The notes below the pieces were generated by a model, which saw only the letters and a list, made by a program, of their open reading frames with translations, was not told the origin of the DNA and ran no database searches. From the NCBI RefSeq assembly GCF_008641105.1, contig NZ_VTTI01000002.1:224050-288049 (forward strand): a DNA stretch of 64,000 nucleotides. The letters run 5' to 3'. This document shows positions 59,936 to 64,000 of the stretch, piece after piece; positions within the stretch are counted from its first letter, which is position 1; every line of letters starts with the position of its first letter. This DNA is from Halopseudomonas salina (GTDB lineage: Bacteria > Pseudomonadota > Gammaproteobacteria > Pseudomonadales > Pseudomonadaceae). The position numbers and the translations under genes are program-made.

Positions 59936-62656
59936 TTACTCGGGACGCGCTTTGGGTAAGGGCACAGTACGAATATGAATGTCCCGCTGAGGAAACGGGA
60001 TTTCCATATCGGCTTCCTTGAACGCGCGGGTGACAGCCGAATGCAGCTCATGGGACAGGGGCATGAAGTCCAGGAGGTCTTGCACAAACACCCGTACTTC
60101 GAAGTTGATTCCGCTCTCCCCCAGACCCACGCAAAAGACCGCGGGGGCCGGGTCATTCAGGACCCTTTCGTTGTTTTCCGCCACCTCAAGGAGGAGATCC
60201 CGGACCTTGTCCACATCTGAGCCATAGGCGGCAACCACTTGAATGATTACCCGTGTAATGGGGTCTGTCAGTGTCCAGTTGGTGAGATCCTGGGTCACAA
60301 AGGTCTTGTTTGGAATAATCTGCTCCTTGCGATCCCAATCCACCAGGGTGGTAGCCCGGATACGGATCCGGGACACGGTGCCCGTTGTCCCGCCGATAGT
60401 CACCGTGTCGCCTACGCGAATCGGGCGTTCAAACAGCAGAATGATGCCGGACACAAAGTTCGCTACAATCTCCTGAAGCCCGAACCCCAGGCCCACACCC
60501 AGGGCAGCAATCAGCCACTGCAGCTCCGACCACTGCACACCTATGACTGCCAGCGCCACCACCACGCCAATGAAAACGATGATATAGGTAACCAGGGTCG
60601 TGATCGCATACCCGGCACCAGGCTCCAGGTTGACCCGGCTCAACACCATTACCTCCAGCGTACCCGGCAGGTTGCGAGCGGCCAGGAGGGTACCAACGCC
60701 GGCCAGCAACCCCAGCAGCAGATCCCCCAGAGTGATGGCCACTGAACCCTCGCCTTCGGTGTCGCCGCCAATACTCCACAGCGTGATGTTGTCGAATATC
60801 TGTAGAGCAGGAATGACGTCGGCCCAGAAGCCCCACAGCACATAGGCGGCAAGGGTCACGACCAGTATCCGTACCAGTGACTTACTTTGCTGACTGATGT
60901 CTTCCAGATCCATTTCGGGCATGTCGAGCGAGATGGGTACGCCCTCCCCGGAATTTTCCGCAGCTTCGCGGGCTTCGGCCATTTTACGTTCGGCGATGCG
61001 CTGTTCCCGCAGCCGTTTGAGGGTCATCCGTCGCTCGCGTACGGACAAACCCCGCAGGCCCAGGTAGTACAGCAAGATCGTGAAGGCCACCCAGCAGATG
61101 CTGATAAACATCAGCCCTTGTAACTGTACCGCCGTATAGTAATACCCCTCGAGGGCTGCCACGGCGAGCGCCAGGGGCGTAGCTACGGCGAGTAGTTGCG
61201 CGCCTTTAAGGAATTTGCGGTCGAGTGCGGCTTGCAATACAGCTCTCGTCACCCTCCACGCAAACCAGGCCATTGCCACCGAGGTAATAATAAACAGCAG
61301 TCGCCCAAGGCTGTCATCGAAGGTGGCGCCTTCCTCAATACCCATTGTCGGCAGGACGATCACTACCGGAACAAGCACGGCTAACAGTATCGGGATCTGT
61401 AGCCGAATCGCCATCAGCGACGGACTGTTCCATTTGAAGTGGCGCTCACCTAGCCCGCCCCGACGGGCCACAGAGCGCAGGGCTTCCAGTAGCAATGTAA
61501 CGAAGGCGGCTGAGCTAAAGCCCGAGGATAACGCGGAAAAAAAGCTATTGCCTTCCATGAGCATCAGCGCCGCGAGGGAGAAAACCAGGACCCCAGGTAA
61601 TGCCAGGATGAAACTCACGCCCCCTGCAGTGAAAGTGGCGGCCATGCGATCGCGGCCGACGTTGCCGACGTCCTGCCCGCTATCCAGCAACTTCTGCCGC
61701 AGGGCCCGGCGACGGGCCAGCAAGAATATCAGAGCGGCCAAAACAGCCAGTATACGAATGCCTCGCTCGGCGAAGGAGTTACGCAGCGCCTCGGTGAGGG
61801 CTTGCAAATGAAAATTCGATACAAACCAGCTGGCCCCCTGATACAAGCCCTTGACGGTCTCAAGCCCTACCCGCTCCGTGCTGGGAAGCCAGAACAGCCG
61901 TTGTTGCAGCAGCTCCTGATAGGCGCCGAAACGCTCTCGCAGTTCGGTCACGGTGTTGTAGTAGTCGTTGAGGACATCGATGTGTTCCGTGATCGCGCCG
62001 TGGAGCTGGGTGATCAGCTCCTGGCGTACCTGTGGCGCGCCATCTTGAGCATCGTTATCGCTGATCGCCTCATACTCCTCAAGCCGCAGCTGTTCTTCAC
62101 GGGCGGCTGACAATCGGGCGCTGATACCATCAGTCAACTCAACAGCAATAGTCTGGCTTTTGAGCCGATCCAATCGTTGACGCAGTAGACGGGCATACTC
62201 AACTGTCAGGTTCAGCCCTGCTTTCTCAAGCCGCAACTCGAAACTGCGGTACTCGTTGTCCAGACGTTCAAGCAAAGTCTGAGCGTGGGACAATCGGCGG
62301 CGGGAGCCCTCCAATGCAGCCTGGCGGTTCTCCAGTGCGTCGCGCAAAATCTGAATTTGCTGGGGATCATCAGCAGACTCTGAAGTCGGAAGATCGCTCT
62401 CCAGATACTGCTCTGGCTCTTCTTCCAGTATTGGCTGGACCGGATGGGCGGACGGTTCAGGCGGCGGTTCCTCTGACGACTCCTCGGATTCCCGGTCGTC
62501 ATCGGACTCTTCGCTGGCACTCTGTTCCTGTTCTGCGCCAGAGGCCGCATTCAACAATTCAGTAACCGACCCCATGGCGGGAGACACCAATAGGCAGCTC
62601 AGGAGGAGACTGGTGAATAGGAACAGGAATGTAGAAGGAGACCTTCGTGAAGCCAT
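59936..62656 (-). CDS. MscK/KefA-type mechanosensitive channel
   Basis: This 906-residue protein has a signal peptide (SPAMG, about residue 29) and an acidic low-complexity segment (Glu/Asp/Ser, residues 43-75). A periplasmic helical domain with coiled coils (about 95-270) is followed by about 10-11 membrane helices. A C-terminal MscS domain has the pore helix (GVGLGFGLQEIVANFVSGIILL, in two parts), the beta domain (IGGTTGTVSRI) and VIIPNKTF-like QIIPNKTFV. It should protect against osmotic downshock. E. coli MscK is longer (about 1120 residues), and the ribosome site before the ATG is weak. It stands alone with 135 bp of upstream sequence before the next gene. Confidence 0.88.
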   Translation of the reverse strand: MASRRSPSTFLFLFTSLLLSCLLVSPAMGSVTELLNAASGAEQEQSASEESDDDRESEESSEEPPPEPSAHPVQPILEEEPEQYLESDLPTSESADDPQQIQILRDALENRQAALEGSRRRLSHAQTLLERLDNEYRSFELRLEKAGLNLTVEYARLLRQRLDRLKSQTIAVELTDGISARLSAAREEQLRLEEYEAISDNDAQDGAPQVRQELITQLHGAITEHIDVLNDYYNTVTELRERFGAYQELLQQRLFWLPSTERVGLETVKGLYQGASWFVSNFHLQALTEALRNSFAERGIRILAVLAALIFLLARRRALRQKLLDSGQDVGNVGRDRMAATFTAGGVSFILALPGVLVFSLAALMLMEGNSFFSALSSGFSSAAFVTLLLEALRSVARRGGLGERHFKWNSPSLMAIRLQIPILLAVLVPVVIVLPTMGIEEGATFDDSLGRLLFIITSVAMAWFAWRVTRAVLQAALDRKFLKGAQLLAVATPLALAVAALEGYYYTAVQLQGLMFISICWVAFTILLYYLGLRGLSVRERRMTLKRLREQRIAERKMAEAREAAENSGEGVPISLDMPEMDLEDISQQSKSLVRILVVTLAAYVLWGFWADVIPALQIFDNITLWSIGGDTEGEGSVAITLGDLLLGLLAGVGTLLAARNLPGTLEVMVLSRVNLEPGAGYAITTLVTYIIVFIGVVVALAVIGVQWSELQWLIAALGVGLGFGLQEIVANFVSGIILLFERPIRVGDTVTIGGTTGTVSRIRIRATTLVDWDRKEQIIPNKTFVTQDLTNWTLTDPITRVIIQVVAAYGSDVDKVRDLLLEVAENNERVLNDPAPAVFCVGLGESGINFEVRVFVQDLLDFMPLSHELHSAVTRAFKEADMEIPFPQRDIHIRTVPLPKARPE

Positions 62657-62791
62657 GGATAGCGGTGCCTTTTCAACTCAAATCACCGCAGTGTAGCGGA
62701 TGAAACACACCAGGGCCTGCTTGTCTTCTGTCTGTTAGAGGATCTTTCTGACGTCCGAACATTTAATAAAAAGTAATTCCCACCCCCCCTG

Positions 62792-63250
62792 CTATCCGGT
62801 GATATCAAAAAGTGATGAACTCTTCTTGTCTGCGTTCAGCCCTTCCAGGGTGTCACGCATCCGTTGGCTAGCCTGACGTTGAAGCTGCTCGTCGCTAATA
62901 GTCTGCGTGGTGCTGTTCATGTCAGCGATGCGCTCGGCGATTTTATCGTCTACATTGGTTTTCTCTTCAGGGGGCAGAGCATCATAGTCTTCTTCGGTTA
63001 ACCCCATTTGCTGCAACACGCTGTGCTTGATCTTGTCTGCGACGGACATAGCCATGTAGCGGCTGAATTCCTCTGCGGCGTTGTTGTCAGCGTCTGCACT
63101 GGTCTCGACCTCGGCTTGTGCGCTTGCGTTTGCTTCGCTCACTGTCTGCATGACCTGGCGGAATTCCTCTGCAGAGGTGTTGCGACTGCTGTTACTGGAG
63201 CCGGTCAGCGGTGCCTGATGATTGTTGGCGATAATGTTGATAGCGCTCAT
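62792..63250 (-). CDS. Hypothetical helical protein
   Basis: I do not recognise a function. The 152-residue product has a Ser/Asn-rich start (SSNSSRNTSAEEF). A helical region follows with AAEEFSRYMAMSVADKIKHSVLQ, then the LTEEDYDALPPEEKTNVDDKIAERI segment. It has no signal peptide, no membrane helix and no cysteine. ATG 63250 has AGGGGG five bases upstream; the frame is open 11 codons further. The 298 bp upstream of it, to 63548, hold no gene that I can see. Confidence 0.6.
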   Translation of the reverse strand: MSAINIIANNHQAPLTGSSNSSRNTSAEEFRQVMQTVSEANASAQAEVETSADADNNAAEEFSRYMAMSVADKIKHSVLQQMGLTEEDYDALPPEEKTNVDDKIAERIADMNSTTQTISDEQLQRQASQRMRDTLEGLNADKKSSSLFDITG

Positions 63251-63548
63251 GGAGTCCCCCTGCCACGTTGTCGATTTATTCACACTTGCGATAAAGCTTT
63301 GAGGTGAACTGCATAAATCAGGCCAGCCAGTTTTAGCGCGTAAACCCGCTCTGCACTAGGATTGTGTAGAGATCTCAGTGGGCAAGGGGGCAATGCTTTG
63401 CCGCATTCGGCAAAGTAGGAACCATGAATGGTCGTATCAAACGTCACCAGCACATTTAGGGACGTTGACGATCTGTATCAACCGGGGCGTCCGGCTGGAC
63501 ATGGCCGGAGCAGATTATTAACGGGGGAAGCCAGTTGTATACTGATCT

Positions 63549-64000
63549 TCAGAACAGGGTATCGCTCGGGTCGAGCTTCTGCGGAAAGAACGACAGCGGG
63601 GGATGGGTGGCTTTCCATTCTGCGGCAAACTCGCGGGCTTGTTCAAGTTGTTCCGCGGTCATTTTCTCAGCGTATTGCGGAAGCTCTTTCTCAATCGTTT
63701 CTTTGTTTAAAAACCCACCACCTTCTAACTCGAGAAAAAGTAAAAGCAACCCATATCCTTTCACCATATCTTTTTTATAGCCGTCGTACCTTGGATCAAT
63801 CAACATCATGCTGTACTCATAAACGCCAGAGACGTAACCCGTTTCGGCGACTTTCTCTATCCAATATCTGTAACCGCTATAGTCTTTTTCGATCAGAAGT
63901 ATCGTCGCATAATCTTTCATGCTTAGGGGATACCCACCTTCCGCAGAAGCCTTGTACCACTTCTTTACAGCTTCTTGACGACTGCCGGGCCACAAGTAAA
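63549..64000 (-). CDS. Sel1-repeat protein (5' end outside window)
   Basis: The reading frame is open to the last base of the window, so this is the C-terminal part of a longer protein. The 150 visible residues contain Sel1-like alpha-helical repeats (EAVKKWYKASAEGGYPLSM and YRYWIEKVAETGYVSGVYEY) and a C-terminal helical region (MTAEQLEQAREFAAEWK). Sel1 proteins act as protein-protein adaptors; many are secreted, but the start lies outside the window. The frame is AT-richer than its neighbours by eye. The apparent TTG at 63995 is not a real start. Confidence 0.72.
   Translation of the reverse strand, partial: YLWPGSRQEAVKKWYKASAEGGYPLSMKDYATILLIEKDYSGYRYWIEKVAETGYVSGVYEYSMMLIDPRYDGYKKDMVKGYGLLLLFLELEGGGFLNKETIEKELPQYAEKMTAEQLEQAREFAAEWKATHPPLSFFPQKLDPSDTLF

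Overview
The window reads as a stretch of chromosome from a gammaproteobacterium of the Pseudomonadaceae, most likely a marine or halotolerant Pseudomonas/Halopseudomonas-type denitrifier. The basis is the gacA-uvrC-pgsA block followed by tRNA genes, a TTG-started GacA, a clade I (Tat-exported) nosZ in a nosRZDFYL cluster behind an ANR-type box, the tusDCB-tusE sulfur relay, and NADP-glutamate dehydrogenase, PrpE and ActP genes typical of this family. I see no insertion sequence, prophage, plasmid function or CRISPR array. Species assignment is inference.

Layout. 1-3.1 kb: glutathione reductase (cut by the window edge), a YihY/BrkB membrane protein and a small His-rich exported protein. 3.2-11.1 kb: the nitrous oxide reductase cluster on the minus strand (nosR-nosZ-nosD-nosF-nosY-nosL), with nosR split by a frameshift, a strong intrinsic terminator between nosZ and nosD, and a perfect TTGAT-N4-ATCAA box upstream of nosR. 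11.3-17.8 kb: tRNA-Leu, tRNA-Cys, a DUF4212/ActP-type symporter pair, tRNA-Gly, then pgsA, uvrC and gacA. 17.9-24 kb: propionate-CoA ligase, a CBS/cNMP/DUF294 nucleotidyltransferase with a DnaQ-like exonuclease, and a FadL-type porin. 24.1-30.1 kb: yebG with a good LexA box, a MocR-type regulator, a DUF6351 lipoprotein and gdhA.

30.1-40 kb is a dense signalling island: a two-domain KaiC-like ATPase in an operon with a pseudo-receiver/PAS hybrid histidine kinase, divergent from two more PAS hybrid kinases and a PAS/degenerate-GGDEF/EAL protein. No KaiA or KaiB is present. This is the strongest candidate for an undescribed system in the window.

40-46.4 kb: tRNA-Ser, YccA, tusDCB-tusE, a CASTOR/POLLUX-like channel, ClsA and a DUF6746 protein. 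46.5-53.7 kb: seven co-directional minus-strand genes (membrane protein, winged-helix regulator, ExbB, ExbD, a TonB with 23 Glu-Pro repeats, an LprI/ankyrin lipoprotein and a phospholipase D-type lipoprotein) that look like one envelope energy-transduction unit. 53.8-64 kb: glutathione transferase, a small anchored protein, an NhaC antiporter, a DesK/DesR-like two-component pair divergent from a membrane protein, a histidine phosphatase, an MscK-type channel, a hypothetical protein, and a Sel1-repeat gene cut by the window edge.
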